DNA of 64,000 nt from Chitinibacter sp. FCG-7 (GTDB taxonomy: Bacteria > Pseudomonadota > Gammaproteobacteria > Burkholderiales > Chitinibacteraceae), in the NCBI RefSeq assembly GCF_040047665.1, contig NZ_CP157355.1:3519668-3583667 (forward strand). Direction: 5' to 3'. The stretch's first letter is position 1; each line of letters begins with the position of its first letter. The notes beneath the pieces are model-generated. The model searched no databases, had not been told where the DNA came from, and saw only the letters and a list, made by a program, of their open reading frames with translations. Both the position numbers and the translations under genes were made by a program. Shown here in pieces: positions 26,599 through 36,289 of the stretch.

Positions 26599-28076
26599 TA
26601 CTCGCTCAGCGTCAACGGTTCGATGGCTTCACCTTCAAGCCGCACCTGCTCGATATTGTTGAACTGTTTTGAGATTTTTTCACTGGTAATACTCACGTCC
26701 TGCGCGTCTTCGTGCGCTTGACGGATATGCGTGGCGAGCTTTTTCATTCGCGTGTCAAAACGGTTGAACTCCTGCCCCAGCTTGCCCAGCGCCTCCTTGA
26801 TGATATGCACCTGTTTGCGCGTTTCCACGTCCTTGATCACTGCTCGCGCAGTATTGAGCACGGCCATCAACGTTGTGGGCGATACGATCCAAACCCGCCG
26901 CGCCATGGCGTGCTGTACCAGTTCAGGGTGATAGGCATGAATTTCGGCAAAGACCGCCTCGGCCGGAATAAACATCACTGCGCCGTCGGCAGTGACATTA
27001 GGCACGATGTATTTATTGGCAATGTCGTCGATGTGTTTTTTAACGTCGGCTTTAAACAGCCGCGTCGCCTGCACTTTGTCGACTTCGGTGCTGAACATGC
27101 GATGGTAGTTTTCCAGCGGGAATTTCGAATCCACCGCCACGGTGCCGGTCGGCTCGGGCAATTTGAGCAGACAGTCGACGCGCACGCCGCCGGGCAGGCT
27201 GGCTTGCAACTCGTACACCTGTTGCGGCAGCACATTACTGATCAGATGCTCCAGCTGCACTTCGCCAAAAGCACCGCGACTGCGTTTATCGCCGAGCAAT
27301 TCCTGCAGGCTGACCACATTGCTCGTCAAACCATCAATTTTTTTCTGCGCTTCGTCGATGGTCGCCAACCGCGCCATCACGCTGGCAAAGGTTTCATTGG
27401 TCTTTTTAAAGCCCTCGTCGAGCCGCTCGGCGACTTTGCCGGAAATCTCGCCCAGCCGTGTATCGGTGGCTTTGGTCAGCTCGCCCACGCTGGCGGTGAG
27501 CGTTTGCGACGATTGCTGCAGCGCCACTTGCAATTGTTCCATTTCTCGCTTCGATTGCTCGGCGAGCATGGTCGAGAGTTTGAGCAGCATATCTTCGCGC
27601 AGCGCGTCCTGCTTGCTCTGCAATGCGCCGGAAATATCGCTGAGTTGTTTTAAAACCTGCTCGCGGGTGTCGCCCTGGCTGGCCGTCAATGACAAGCGCA
27701 GTGTGGCCAGTGCATCGCTTTGCGCGCCCTGCAGCCGGGTCATGGCTTCGCGGCTTTCTTTCATTTCGCTATTTACGCCGCTGCGCAGGCGCTCGAACGA
27801 TTCGCTCATCCCATCACGCAAGCGGTCCCCCGAGCGGTTAACCGCCTCGTGCAGCAAAGCGCCGTGCTGCGTCAGGCCGGAATTCAAAGCCTCCGCCTGT
27901 TTGCTCAGCCCCTGATGCAGATCAGAGAGCATTTGCCGGTGTTTGGCTTCCAGCTCCTGCATTAAAGTGTCGAGCACTTCGCGCTGATTGCTGGCCAATT
28001 GCTGCAAACGGGTCACCACCAAAACCCCGGCCAGCAAGACCACCAGGGTAGAAATTCCAAACAGCAACTCCAGCAT
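26598..28076 (-). CDS. rmuC: DNA recombination protein RmuC homologue
   Basis: A 492-residue protein with an N-terminal membrane anchor (LLFGISTLVVLLAGVLVV), a long coiled coil (about residues 30-230, many Gln/Leu heptads) and the C-terminal RmuC nuclease-like domain with the signatures RGAFGEVQLEHLISNVL, DCLLKLPEP, VDSKFPLENY, MFIPAEAVFAEI and VSPTTLMAVLNT. RmuC limits inversions at short inverted repeats in E. coli. The ATG at 28076 (MLELLFG) is chosen over a start 78 bases upstream because it begins the anchor. It is divergent from flgA. Confidence 0.93.
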   Translation of the reverse strand: MLELLFGISTLVVLLAGVLVVTRLQQLASNQREVLDTLMQELEAKHRQMLSDLHQGLSKQAEALNSGLTQHGALLHEAVNRSGDRLRDGMSESFERLRSGVNSEMKESREAMTRLQGAQSDALATLRLSLTASQGDTREQVLKQLSDISGALQSKQDALREDMLLKLSTMLAEQSKREMEQLQVALQQSSQTLTASVGELTKATDTRLGEISGKVAERLDEGFKKTNETFASVMARLATIDEAQKKIDGLTSNVVSLQELLGDKRSRGAFGEVQLEHLISNVLPQQVYELQASLPGGVRVDCLLKLPEPTGTVAVDSKFPLENYHRMFSTEVDKVQATRLFKADVKKHIDDIANKYIVPNVTADGAVMFIPAEAVFAEIHAYHPELVQHAMARRVWIVSPTTLMAVLNTARAVIKDVETRKQVHIIKEALGKLGQEFNRFDTRMKKLATHIRQAHEDAQDVSITSEKISKQFNNIEQVRLEGEAIEPLTLSE

Positions 28077-28136
28077 TGTGCAAATCCGCTTAGTTCTAAC
28101 AAAACGCCGATTGTAGGCGATGCGGGCAGATGCGCC

Positions 28137-28142
28137 TATAAT
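28137..28142 (+). promoter_or_regulatory. Possible flgA -10 box
   Basis: A consensus TATAAT lies six bases upstream of the flgA ATG; so close a position implies a very short leader or chance. No clear -35 is seen. Confidence 0.25.
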
Positions 28143-28148
28143 TTGCGG

Positions 28149-28859
28149 ATGCAAAAATTAATCGCACTCTTTCTGGCGCTGCTGATCGGCTCGGCGGGGC
28201 TACTGATCTCGCCGCTGGCGCACGCCTCGTCGGGCAAACAGGATTTGCAGTTGCTGCAAAAAGAGCTGGTAAATTGGCTCGATCAGGCGCTGCTCAATAG
28301 CCCCGGCACGGCGTCCTATACCATTAGCAAACTCGATCCGCGCTTGCAGCTTGATGTATGTGCTGCCATCGAGGTGAGCTTGCCGCAGGGCTATCGCCTG
28401 ATCGGCAAAACCATGCTGCGAGCCAAGTGCATGCAAGGAGCCAGCTGGAGCGTGAATACGCCGGTGCAAATCACCATGCTGGTGCAGTATCTGGTCGCCG
28501 CGCGGCCAGTGGGCGCCAATCAAACCCTCGCCGAGTCTGATCTGATGTTTCAGCGCGGCGATCTGGGCACTTTGCCCGGCTCGGTGCTAATGGACGCCAC
28601 GCAGGCCATTGGCCGCACGCTCAATACGGCGATTGCCGCCGGCCAGCCGATACGCAAAGAGCATTTGCGCGCAGCAATGGTGATTCAGCAGAATCAGCGC
28701 GTGCGGATTGTGTACCGCGAAGACGGCCTTGAAATTCGCAATGAGGGTATAGCGCTGAATAACGCAGCAGAAGGCGCCGCTGTGCGAGTACGGGTGGGGG
28801 GTAATATGGTATTAACTGGCACCGCCCAGGCTGGCGGTGTCGTCGAAGTCAGCCCCTGA
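28149..28859 (+). CDS. flgA: Flagellar basal-body P-ring formation chaperone FlgA
   Basis: A 236-residue periplasmic chaperone for assembly of the flagellar P ring. It has a signal peptide (LIALFLALLIGSAGLLISPLAHA-S), an N-terminal region with LDPRLQLDVCAAIEVSLP, and a C-terminal SAF-like domain from about residue 110 (RPVGANQTLAESDLMFQRGDLG, GRTLNTAIAAGQPIRKEHLR) ending NMVLTGTAQAGGVVEVSP. The ATG at 28149 begins the signal peptide. No other flagellar gene is in the window, so it stands apart from flgBCDEF. It is followed by a 209-bp gap with no clear feature. Confidence 0.92.
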   Translation: MQKLIALFLALLIGSAGLLISPLAHASSGKQDLQLLQKELVNWLDQALLNSPGTASYTISKLDPRLQLDVCAAIEVSLPQGYRLIGKTMLRAKCMQGASWSVNTPVQITMLVQYLVAARPVGANQTLAESDLMFQRGDLGTLPGSVLMDATQAIGRTLNTAIAAGQPIRKEHLRAAMVIQQNQRVRIVYREDGLEIRNEGIALNNAAEGAAVRVRVGGNMVLTGTAQAGGVVEVSP

Positions 28860-29068
28860 GCGGTAAGCTAGTCAGCGCCGGAGTGAGTCGGGCCATGCAA
28901 GCCGGAAGGCAAAAATGCACGCGCGCTCTTGCTGCGGCTGATATGAAAACTTTTGTTTAGCCACTCACCCCTTCTGGCGTTAGAATACGCGCTTGTGCAA
29001 CGCTGGCGATACTGACCACGTTGCAATCATTCCACCCTAGAAACGGTTCGCTAGAGCACCCTATTGGC

Positions 29069-29989
29069 ATGCAAGTTTTTCGCGGCACACCGCCTCAACC
29101 CCTTTCTCCTTCCGCGCTAACCATCGGCAATTTTGACGGCCTGCATTTGGGGCATCAAGCGATGCTGGCGCAGCTTAAGCAAGCGGCCAAAGCGCGTGGT
29201 CTGAGCAGCGTGGTGATGACGTTCGAGCCGCATCCGCGCGAAGTATTTACCCCGGCCACCGCGCCCGCCCGGCTAACCAGCTTGCGCGAAAAAATCGAGC
29301 TGCTCGCCGCCAGCGGGGTTGATTGCCTGATCGTGCAGCGCTTTAACACGGCTTTTGCCGCATCCAGCCCCGAATTTTTCCGCGATCATATCGTTGCGCA
29401 GCAAATCAACGCCCGCTACGTGCTGGTTGGCGATGATTTCCGTTTTGGCGCCAAAAGAGCGGGTGATTTTGCGCTGCTGTGCCAGCAGCCCCAGTTGGAG
29501 TGCCACAGTCTGCCCACGCAGGATTTTCAGGGCGAGCGCGTTTCTTCTACTGCCGTTCGCAATGCCTTGCAAGCCGGGCAAGTGCAGCACGCCGCGCAAT
29601 TGCTGGGTCGGCCATATTCAATCTCCGGCCGCGTCGTCGGCGGCGATCGGCTGGGGCGACAATTTGGTTTTCCCACCGCCAATATCCAGCTCAAGCACAA
29701 CCGTCCGCCGCTGCTGGGTATATTCGTCGTTGAAATTCATGGTCTTGAACGCACTTATCAAGGCGTGGCCAGCCTGGGATTTCGGCCCACTATTCATGGC
29801 GGCGATTTAAGCCCGAAGCTGGAGGTGCATATTTTTGACTTCCAGCGCGAAATTTACCGTCAGCATTTGCGCATCGATTTTCTGCACAAACTACGCGACG
29901 AAGAGAAATACCCCGATTTTGACACGCTGATCGCGCAGATTGGCGTTGATTGCCAGCAAGCCAAAGAATGGTTTGCGGCCAATAGATAA
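29069..29989 (+). CDS. ribF: Bifunctional riboflavin kinase / FAD synthetase
   Basis: Makes FMN from riboflavin and FAD from FMN. The 306-residue protein has the N-terminal adenylyltransferase domain with TIGNFDGLHLGHQAM and TFEPHPREVF, DDFRFGAKRAGDF, SSTAVRNAL, and the C-terminal riboflavin kinase domain with VVGGDRLGRQFGFPTANI and VASLGFRPTIHGG. The ATG at 29069 gives the typical MQVFRG; an upstream TTG would add 16 unlikely residues. It is followed by ileS, lspA and ispH in an order common in proteobacteria. Confidence 0.95.
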   Translation: MQVFRGTPPQPLSPSALTIGNFDGLHLGHQAMLAQLKQAAKARGLSSVVMTFEPHPREVFTPATAPARLTSLREKIELLAASGVDCLIVQRFNTAFAASSPEFFRDHIVAQQINARYVLVGDDFRFGAKRAGDFALLCQQPQLECHSLPTQDFQGERVSSTAVRNALQAGQVQHAAQLLGRPYSISGRVVGGDRLGRQFGFPTANIQLKHNRPPLLGIFVVEIHGLERTYQGVASLGFRPTIHGGDLSPKLEVHIFDFQREIYRQHLRIDFLHKLRDEEKYPDFDTLIAQIGVDCQQAKEWFAANR

Positions 29990-30029
29990 AACCACTGAAT
30001 ACCGACATTAAATACAAGTTGAGATTGCA

Positions 30030-32912
30030 ATGAGCGACAAACCCGCAAATAAATACCCGGTTAATCTACTGGACACCCCGTTTCCAATGCGTGGCGATCT
30101 GGCCAAACGCGAGCCGGGCTTTTTAAAGCAATGGCAAGATGGCCAGATTTATCAGAAATTGCGCGCCAAATCGAAAGCGCAAAATCGGCCTAAATTCATC
30201 CTGCACGATGGCCCGCCGTACGCCAATGGCGACATCCATATTGGCCACGCGATGAATAAAGTCCTTAAGGACATCATCCTTAAATCCAAATCGCTCGCTG
30301 GTTTTGACGCACCCTACGTACCGGGCTGGGATTGCCACGGCATGCCGATTGAACACCAGATCGAAAAACTGGTGAAATCGGACAAAGACGCGATCAAAGC
30401 CAATCCGGTGATTCATTCACGCATTGTTGAATATCGCAAAGCCAACGGTCTGGATGAAAAAGAAATTCATCTGCCTAGTGGGTTTATCCGCGAGCTGTGC
30501 CGTGAATATGCGGCGATTCAGGTTGAACGCCAGAAAGTCGACTTTATCCGCCTCGGCGTTCTGGGTGACTGGGATAATCCATACCTGACGATGAATTTTA
30601 AAACCGAAGCCGACATCGTTCGCACTTTGGGCAAAATTCATGGCAACGGTTACCTAGTAAAAGGTCAGAAGCCGGTTCACTGGTGTGTAGACTGTGGCTC
30701 GGCGCTGGCCGAGGCTGAAGTTGAATACGAAGACAAAGTATCCGCAGCGATTGATGTTGGCTTTGAAGTCGTTGATAAGGCCGCATTGTCGAAGGCGTTT
30801 GGCGGCGTGGCCGTTGGCGACTTGAGCGCCAAAGCAGTGATCTGGACGACGACGCCATGGACGCTGCCAGCTAATCAGGCGGTATCCGTACACCCCGAAT
30901 TCACCTACGACTTGATCGCCACCGAACGCGGCTTGCTGATCTTGGTGCGCGAACTGGCTGAAGCCGCACTCAAACGCTACGACATCGACAGCAATGAAGT
31001 GATCGCGCAGGCCAAAGGCGCAGCGCTTAATGGTCTGATGTTGAAACATCCATTTCTTGCCCGCCAAGTGCCGATCATTTGCGGCGAGCACGTGACTGCT
31101 GAAGCCGGTACTGGCCTCGTGCACACTGCACCAGCGCATGGTCTGGAAGACTATCAAGTTGGTCTGAAATATCACCTACCAGTTGATAACCCAGTGGCGA
31201 ACGATGGTCGCTATATCTCGACCACCGAACATTTTGCCGGCGAAACAGTCTGGAAAGCCAATCCTAAAGTCGTGGCTTTGCTCGAAGAGCGTGGCGCGCT
31301 GCTGGCCAACAAAAAACTGGAACACAGCTATCCGCATTGCTGGCGCCATAAAACCCCGCTGATTTTCCGCGCGACAACGCAGTGGTTTATCGGCATGGAC
31401 AAACAGGTTGGCGCTGAAACGCTGCGCGACAAAGCCAACCGCGCCGTTGATGCCACCGAGTTTTTCCCGGCCTGGGGTCGAGCGCGCCTGGAAGCAATGA
31501 TCAAAAACAGCCCGGACTGGTGCGTATCACGCCAGCGTACCTGGGGCGTGCCGATGACGTTCTTTATCCATAAAGAAAGCGCCGAATTGCACCCACGCTC
31601 GACTGAGTTGCTCGAACAAGTCGCGCAACGTATCGAAAAAGAAGGTATTGAGGCGTGGTTCAAGCTTGATGCGGCTGAATTGCTTGGCGATGATGCAGCT
31701 CACTACGAAAAGCTCAAAGATACCATCGACGTCTGGTTTGATTCGGGTTCAACGCACTTTGCCGTGGTGAAGCAGCGCGAAGACCTCAATCATGGCGATG
31801 ACAGCCGCCCTGCCGCTGATTTATATCTGGAAGGCTCAGATCAACACCGTGGCTGGTTCCAGTCATCGCTGAAAACCGCCTGCGCTACCGTCGGTCACGC
31901 GCCGTACAAACAATTGCTGACCCATGGTTTTGTCGTTGATGGCAAAGGCATGAAAATGTCGAAATCCAAAGGCAATGTGGTCGCACCGCAGCAAGTGATT
32001 AACCAAATGGGCGCAGATATGCTGCGCCTGTGGACTGCCAGTACCGATTACTCCGGTGAGGTATCGATCTCTGACGAAATCCTCAAGCGCACTGCAGACG
32101 CATACCGTCGTATTCGCAATACTTTGCGTTTCTTGCTGGCCAACTTGAGTGACTTCAACGCGAGCAATGCTTTGCCAGTTGAACAACTCACCACGCTGGA
32201 TCGCTATGCGCTGGTGCAGCTGGCTGCGTTCCAAGAGCGTGTGACTGGTTTCTACGACAAGTATGAGTTCCACTTGGCCGTGCAGGAAATGACGGCCTAT
32301 GCGTCGGAAGAGTTGGGCTCTTTCTATCTGGACATCATTAAAGATCGTCTCTACACCATGGGCGCCGATAGTCAGGGCCGTCGCTCAGCGCAGACTTCCT
32401 TGTGGCATATCACGCAGGCACTTGTGCGTCTGCTGGCACCGATCACCTCCTTCACCGCGCATGAGGTGTGGGAAGTGCTCAATGGTAAAGACGACAGCGT
32501 GTTCCTCGACGCCTGGTACGCTGTGCCAGCGGTCAGCGATGCGGCCGCATTGAGCGCCCAGTTTGCGCTGGTACGCGAAGTTCGTGCACAAGCGCAAAAA
32601 GACATCGAAGTGCTGCGCGCAGCGGGCGGGCTGGGTTCTAGCCTGCAAGCCGAAATTGTGATCACGGCCGATGGCGACAAATATTCGGCGCTGGCCGCAT
32701 TGGGTGACGAGCTGAAGTTTGTGATGATTACTTCGCAAGCCACGCTACAACAAGGTGAGTTTGCCATAGGGGTATCTTCATCTAGCCAGCAAAAATGCGA
32801 GCGTTGCTGGCATTACCACCCTACCGTATCTACGGTAACGGGCCATGAAACGCTGTGCGCGCGCTGTGATGACAATCTGCATGGCGCTGGTGAGGTCCGC
32901 TCGCATGCCTAA
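30030..32912 (+). CDS. ileS: Isoleucyl-tRNA synthetase
   Basis: Class Ia aminoacyl-tRNA synthetase of 960 residues. It shows [18 protein letters not shown] (HIGH motif, about residue 60), the editing domain with [12 protein letters not shown] and TAPAHG, the KMSKS motif ([11 protein letters not shown], about 640) and a C-terminal zinc site with CERCWHY and LCARC. It is the bacterial chromosomal type. The lspA start overlaps the end by eight bases. Two matches to the 49-bp element (32059-32107 and weaker 32770-32818) lie inside the gene. Confidence 0.98.
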   Translation: MSDKPANKYPVNLLDTPFPMRGDLAKREPGFLKQWQDGQIYQKLRAKSKAQNRPKFILHDGPPYANGDIHIGHAMNKVLKDIILKSKSLAGFDAPYVPGWDCHGMPIEHQIEKLVKSDKDAIKANPVIHSRIVEYRKANGLDEKEIHLPSGFIRELCREYAAIQVERQKVDFIRLGVLGDWDNPYLTMNFKTEADIVRTLGKIHGNGYLVKGQKPVHWCVDCGSALAEAEVEYEDKVSAAIDVGFEVVDKAALSKAFGGVAVGDLSAKAVIWTTTPWTLPANQAVSVHPEFTYDLIATERGLLILVRELAEAALKRYDIDSNEVIAQAKGAALNGLMLKHPFLARQVPIICGEHVTAEAGTGLVHTAPAHGLEDYQVGLKYHLPVDNPVANDGRYISTTEHFAGETVWKANPKVVALLEERGALLANKKLEHSYPHCWRHKTPLIFRATTQWFIGMDKQVGAETLRDKANRAVDATEFFPAWGRARLEAMIKNSPDWCVSRQRTWGVPMTFFIHKESAELHPRSTELLEQVAQRIEKEGIEAWFKLDAAELLGDDAAHYEKLKDTIDVWFDSGSTHFAVVKQREDLNHGDDSRPAADLYLEGSDQHRGWFQSSLKTACATVGHAPYKQLLTHGFVVDGKGMKMSKSKGNVVAPQQVINQMGADMLRLWTASTDYSGEVSISDEILKRTADAYRRIRNTLRFLLANLSDFNASNALPVEQLTTLDRYALVQLAAFQERVTGFYDKYEFHLAVQEMTAYASEELGSFYLDIIKDRLYTMGADSQGRRSAQTSLWHITQALVRLLAPITSFTAHEVWEVLNGKDDSVFLDAWYAVPAVSDAAALSAQFALVREVRAQAQKDIEVLRAAGGLGSSLQAEIVITADGDKYSALAALGDELKFVMITSQATLQQGEFAIGVSSSSQQKCERCWHYHPTVSTVTGHETLCARCDDNLHGAGEVRSHA
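32059..32107. repeat. 49-bp element match inside ileS
   Basis: AGGTAT at 32059 and ATACCG ending at 32107 keep the exact spacing, and the right arm CTGCAGACGCATACC resembles the consensus CTACAGAGCAATACC. It encodes [17 protein letters not shown], a conserved IleRS segment, so it is not an insertion. Confidence 0.4.
32770..32818. repeat. Degenerate 49-bp element match in the ileS 3' end (GGTATCTTCATC subfamily)
   Basis: GGGTATCTTCATC at 32770 is shared with 47377 and (without the first G) 12574. The right end at 32813-32818 is TTACCA, a poor match. It codes for the linker just before the zinc site CERCWHY. Confidence 0.3.
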
Positions 32913-33390
32913 GCAATTTAAAGGCTATCTTGGCCTGGCTTTGATCGTGCTGATCCTTGATCAAATCACCAAACACTGGATTGAGGCGGTGTTTGAGATG
33001 CACCAGATCAAGACCATCATTCCGGGCTTTTTTAACCTGACTCTGGCGTATAACCCCGGTGCAGCGTTTTCGTTTCTGGCTGACGCAGGCGGCTGGCAGC
33101 GGCATTTCTTTACCGGATTGGCGCTGGTGGTGTCGGTGGTGATTGTGTTTTTACTGAAAAAACACGAGGCGGAACGCCGCTACGCCACGTCGTTGGCGCT
33201 GATTCTGGGCGGCGCCATTGGCAATGCCATCGACCGGATGGTGTTTGGCCATGTAATTGATTTTATCCAGTTCCATTATCAGAGCTGGTATTACCCATCA
33301 TTTAATATCGCCGACTCGGCCATTTGTATCGGTGCTGCGCTGATGGTGATTGATAGCTTCAAAAAGGATAAACAGGCCAATCATGAATAA
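32905..33390 (+). CDS. lspA: Lipoprotein signal peptidase
   Basis: Inner-membrane aspartic peptidase that removes lipoprotein signal peptides. The 161-residue protein has four membrane segments and the catalytic motifs [43 protein letters not shown] (first Asp) and [12 protein letters not shown] (second Asp). The ATG at 32905 overlaps ileS by eight bases; translation is likely coupled. It is co-transcribed with ispH, which it overlaps in turn. Confidence 0.96.
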   Translation: MPKQFKGYLGLALIVLILDQITKHWIEAVFEMHQIKTIIPGFFNLTLAYNPGAAFSFLADAGGWQRHFFTGLALVVSVVIVFLLKKHEAERRYATSLALILGGAIGNAIDRMVFGHVIDFIQFHYQSWYYPSFNIADSAICIGAALMVIDSFKKDKQANHE

Positions 33391-34315
33391 ACCCATGAAT
33401 ATCATCCTCGCCCAGCCGCGTGGCTTTTGTGCCGGTGTGGATCGTGCGATTGCGATTGTTGAGCGCGCGCTCGAGAAGTATGGCGCGCCAATTTATGTTC
33501 GCCATGAAGTTGTGCACAACAAGTTTGTGATCGAAGATCTGAAAGCCAAAGGCGCGATCTTTATCGAGGATCTAGCCGATGTGCCCTCTGGCAATACGCT
33601 GATTTTCTCGGCGCATGGCGTCTCGCAAGCAGTGCGCGCAGAAGCCGCCGAGCGTGGCCTGCATATTTTCGATGCCACGTGTCCACTGGTGACCAAGGTG
33701 CACTCGGAAGTGAAGCGTCTGCGCGAGCAAGGCTATGAAATCATTATGATCGGCCACAAAGGGCATCCTGAAGTGGAAGGTACGATGGGGCAAGCTGAAG
33801 GCGGGATGTATCTGGTCGAGGACGAAAAAGACGTACTGGCGCTGCAAGTGCGCGATGAGCACAAGCTCTCTTACGTAACGCAAACCACGCTCTCCGTTGA
33901 CGATGCCCAAGTCGTTATCAATGCCTTGCGCGCGCGCTTTCCCGAAATTGTCGGGCCGAAAAAAGATGATATTTGTTACGCCACACAGAACCGGCAGGAT
34001 GCGGTAAAGCAGCTGGCTAAAGAAATTGATATTCTGGTGGTAGTCGGCTCGCCCAATAGCTCCAACTCCAACCGTTTGCGTGAAGTGGGAGCTGGTCTCG
34101 GCATTGACGCCTATATGGTCGACAATGAAACCGAACTCAAACAGGAGTGGTTTGCCAGCAAAGGCAAAGTGGGCATTACCGCCGGCGCATCAGCGCCAGA
34201 TGTACTGGTTCGCCGCGTGATTGCCAAAATTGAAGAATTTGGCGCTGAATCGGTCGAGTCCATGTCCGGGGTCGAAGAAAACGTGATTTTTGCGCTGCCG
34301 AAAGGGCTGGCCTGA
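33383..34315 (+). CDS. ispH: 4-hydroxy-3-methylbut-2-enyl diphosphate reductase
   Basis: Last enzyme of the MEP isoprenoid pathway, giving IPP and DMAPP. The 310-residue protein holds the three cluster cysteines in [11 protein letters not shown] (about 18), [11 protein letters not shown] (about 102) and [10 protein letters not shown] (about 203), plus the substrate residues in HGVSQAV and [10 protein letters not shown]. The ATG at 33383 overlaps the lspA stop by eight bases; a second ATG twelve bases later is also possible. A terminator follows. Confidence 0.97.
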   Translation: MNKPMNIILAQPRGFCAGVDRAIAIVERALEKYGAPIYVRHEVVHNKFVIEDLKAKGAIFIEDLADVPSGNTLIFSAHGVSQAVRAEAAERGLHIFDATCPLVTKVHSEVKRLREQGYEIIMIGHKGHPEVEGTMGQAEGGMYLVEDEKDVLALQVRDEHKLSYVTQTTLSVDDAQVVINALRARFPEIVGPKKDDICYATQNRQDAVKQLAKEIDILVVVGSPNSSNSNRLREVGAGLGIDAYMVDNETELKQEWFASKGKVGITAGASAPDVLVRRVIAKIEEFGAESVESMSGVEENVIFALPKGLA

Positions 34316-34335
34316 TCGCTCTGGATATTCCACCC

Positions 34336-34360
34336 AACGCCACTTGATGTGGCGTTTTTT
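34336..34360 (+). terminator. Terminator after ispH
   Basis: AACGCCAC-ttgat-GTGGCGTT followed by TTTT, 20 bases after the ispH stop; ends the ribF-ileS-lspA-ispH unit. Confidence 0.9.
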
Positions 34361-34415
34361 ATATCTGCTTTTTCAACCTATACTCTGCATACTCTCTGCC
34401 TGCGTGATGTGAGCC

Positions 34416-36191
34416 ATGGAAAAATTGACCAACCCCACCGATATTGCGCGTGAAACCCTTAAGCAATTGGCGATGCGGCGTATCGTGCCATCGCCCGATC
34501 ATTACGAATCGATTTACCATGAAATTGCGCAAACCAGCGAAGCTGACCGTCAACACCCGGGGCTAAAAGAGCTGATCGCCGCCCTGGAGCGCGCCACTCC
34601 GCAGTCACCCGAAGCCAAGCGACAGCTGGAGCAACTCAAACGGGTCATCAAGCGTGAAGAATGGGCCGCTCTGTATGAGCAGCTGATCCGCTGCATTCAA
34701 AGTCAGGGCACCACATCCGAGCTGAGTAAAAGCTGGGGTGAAGTGATCCGCGAGCTGATTTTGCAGTGGGATTTGCGCAACCCGGCCTACCCGCCGAGCC
34801 GGAAAAAAGAAGCCCTAGACAGAGTGCTGGCTAATTTTGGCAATAACGCCAATGAGCTCAATCAGAAAATGGTTGGCTTGATCAACTCCTGGTCGGAAAC
34901 CGGAGTAGAAAACACCCCAGTCAGCAGCCTAGAGAATTTGTCAGCAGAGGCGATTACGCCCAGTACGACCTCCCCAGCTGGTGCAGAATCGATCAATTGG
35001 CAGGATTGGCGTGATTCAACCGTTACGGCACTTGAGCTGGGCTTGGCGGCTCGTCTGCTGCACAATCCAGATTTGCAGCAGGAAACACTGCTTATCGCCA
35101 GAGAAGCCAAAGCCGTAGGTAATCGCGCCGAGATGGAAAAATGGCTGCCGCGCTTGCGCAAATTCTGGCTAAAACTCGAGCTGCAAAACGATCAGGAGGA
35201 CCGGCTGGCCGATGGTCTAATGAAACTGCTGCGCCTGCTGACCGACAATATGGCCGAAATTGTCATTGACGATGAATGGGTGCGTGGCCAGATTGCCGTG
35301 GTCCAAACCATCATGTCACAACCGCTGGATATGCGGGTTTTATACGACGCCGAAGCAGGACTTAAGGAAGTGATGTTCAAGCAAAGCCAAGTGAAACATA
35401 GCTTGGTTGAGGCGCAGACCGCCTTGAAAAACATGCTGGCTTCATTTATCGACCGGCTGGGTTTGATGTCGCAAAGTACGGATAATTACCACACCAAAAT
35501 CACGCATTACGCCAGCAAGATTGAAGAGGCCAACGATCTGGTCAGTATCCGGCATGTCATGGAAGATCTGATGCAGGATACGCGCAGCATGCAGGTTGAT
35601 GTGATGCGCTCACGCGACGACTTGCTGGAGGCCAGAAAAAAAGCCGATCAGGCCCATTCGCGCGTGCTGGAGCTGGAAAAAGAGCTGACGGCGCTGAGCG
35701 ATAAAGTGCGTGAAGACCAGTTAACCGGGGCTTTGAATCGCCGCGGACTGGAGGACGCTTATCAGGTCGAGCTAGCACGCGCGCAACGCAGCCAGGTGCC
35801 TTTCGCAGTCTCTCTGCTCGATATTGATAACTTCAAAAAACTGAATGATTCACTAGGGCACGCAGCCGGTGATACGGCTTTGAAGCATCTGGTGCAGGTG
35901 GTCAAGGATTTGCTGCGCCCCACCGATACGGTGGCGCGATACGGTGGCGAAGAATTTGTTATCCTGATGCCGGGTACGGCAATTGAAGAAGGCTTGCAGG
36001 TCATGCAGCGCGTACAGCGCGAGCTGACCAAGCGCTTCTTTATGCATGAAAATGAAAAGGTCTTGATTACTTTTAGCGCTGGCCTGACTCTGGCGGGGCT
36101 GGATGAGCCACGTGATGCGGTGATTACCCGTGCTGATGCGGCGATGTATAAGGCGAAAAAGAGCGGGAAAAACCGCGTAGAAACGGCGTAG
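34416..36191 (+). CDS. Diguanylate cyclase with a long unnamed N-terminal region
   Basis: A 591-residue cytoplasmic protein. The C-terminal 165 residues are a GGDEF domain with the active site RYGGEEFVILMPG and an inhibitory I-site RPTD five residues before GGEEF, so it should make c-di-GMP with product inhibition. The N-terminal 420 residues are mostly helical and start MEKLTNPTDIARETLKQLA; a coiled coil (DDLLEARKKADQAHSRVLELEKEL, in parts) links to GGDEF. I see no membrane segment and no known sensor fold. The signal is unknown. Confidence 0.88.
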   Translation: MEKLTNPTDIARETLKQLAMRRIVPSPDHYESIYHEIAQTSEADRQHPGLKELIAALERATPQSPEAKRQLEQLKRVIKREEWAALYEQLIRCIQSQGTTSELSKSWGEVIRELILQWDLRNPAYPPSRKKEALDRVLANFGNNANELNQKMVGLINSWSETGVENTPVSSLENLSAEAITPSTTSPAGAESINWQDWRDSTVTALELGLAARLLHNPDLQQETLLIAREAKAVGNRAEMEKWLPRLRKFWLKLELQNDQEDRLADGLMKLLRLLTDNMAEIVIDDEWVRGQIAVVQTIMSQPLDMRVLYDAEAGLKEVMFKQSQVKHSLVEAQTALKNMLASFIDRLGLMSQSTDNYHTKITHYASKIEEANDLVSIRHVMEDLMQDTRSMQVDVMRSRDDLLEARKKADQAHSRVLELEKELTALSDKVREDQLTGALNRRGLEDAYQVELARAQRSQVPFAVSLLDIDNFKKLNDSLGHAAGDTALKHLVQVVKDLLRPTDTVARYGGEEFVILMPGTAIEEGLQVMQRVQRELTKRFFMHENEKVLITFSAGLTLAGLDEPRDAVITRADAAMYKAKKSGKNRVETA

Positions 36192-36206
36192 AAAGTGCGT
36201 AAGCAA

Positions 36207-36238
36207 ACTCAAAGGCTGGCATTAGCCTGCCTTTGAGT
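36207..36238. terminator. Hairpin between the convergent GGDEF and hldA genes
   Basis: ACTCAAAGGC and GCCTTTGAGT form a 9-10 bp stem with an inner AGGC/GCCT. There is no T-run, so termination would be weak; the position between two convergent stops supports the call. Confidence 0.45.
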
Positions 36239-36240
36239 GG

Positions 36241-36289
36241 GGGTATAGTCCGCTAGAACAGCTCCTCTGCGCTCGCCACAGCAGTACCC
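36241..36289. repeat. 49-bp element overlapping the hldA 3' end
   Basis: GGGTATAGTCCGCTAG on the left, CAGCAGTACCC on the right (one base off ATACCC), at exact spacing. It covers the hldA stop codon and the last 12 codons (TAVASAEELF and neighbours). Confidence 0.65.

Noticed and set aside
28745..28793. Possible 49-bp element inside flgA (GGGTATAGCGCTGAAT ... GAGTACGG)
   Set aside because: The right end is GTACGG, two or more bases from ATACCC, and the inner arms do not pair well.
32820..32834. Short inverted repeat ACCGTATCTACGGT in ileS
   Set aside because: Only six base pairs per arm in coding sequence; no supporting context.
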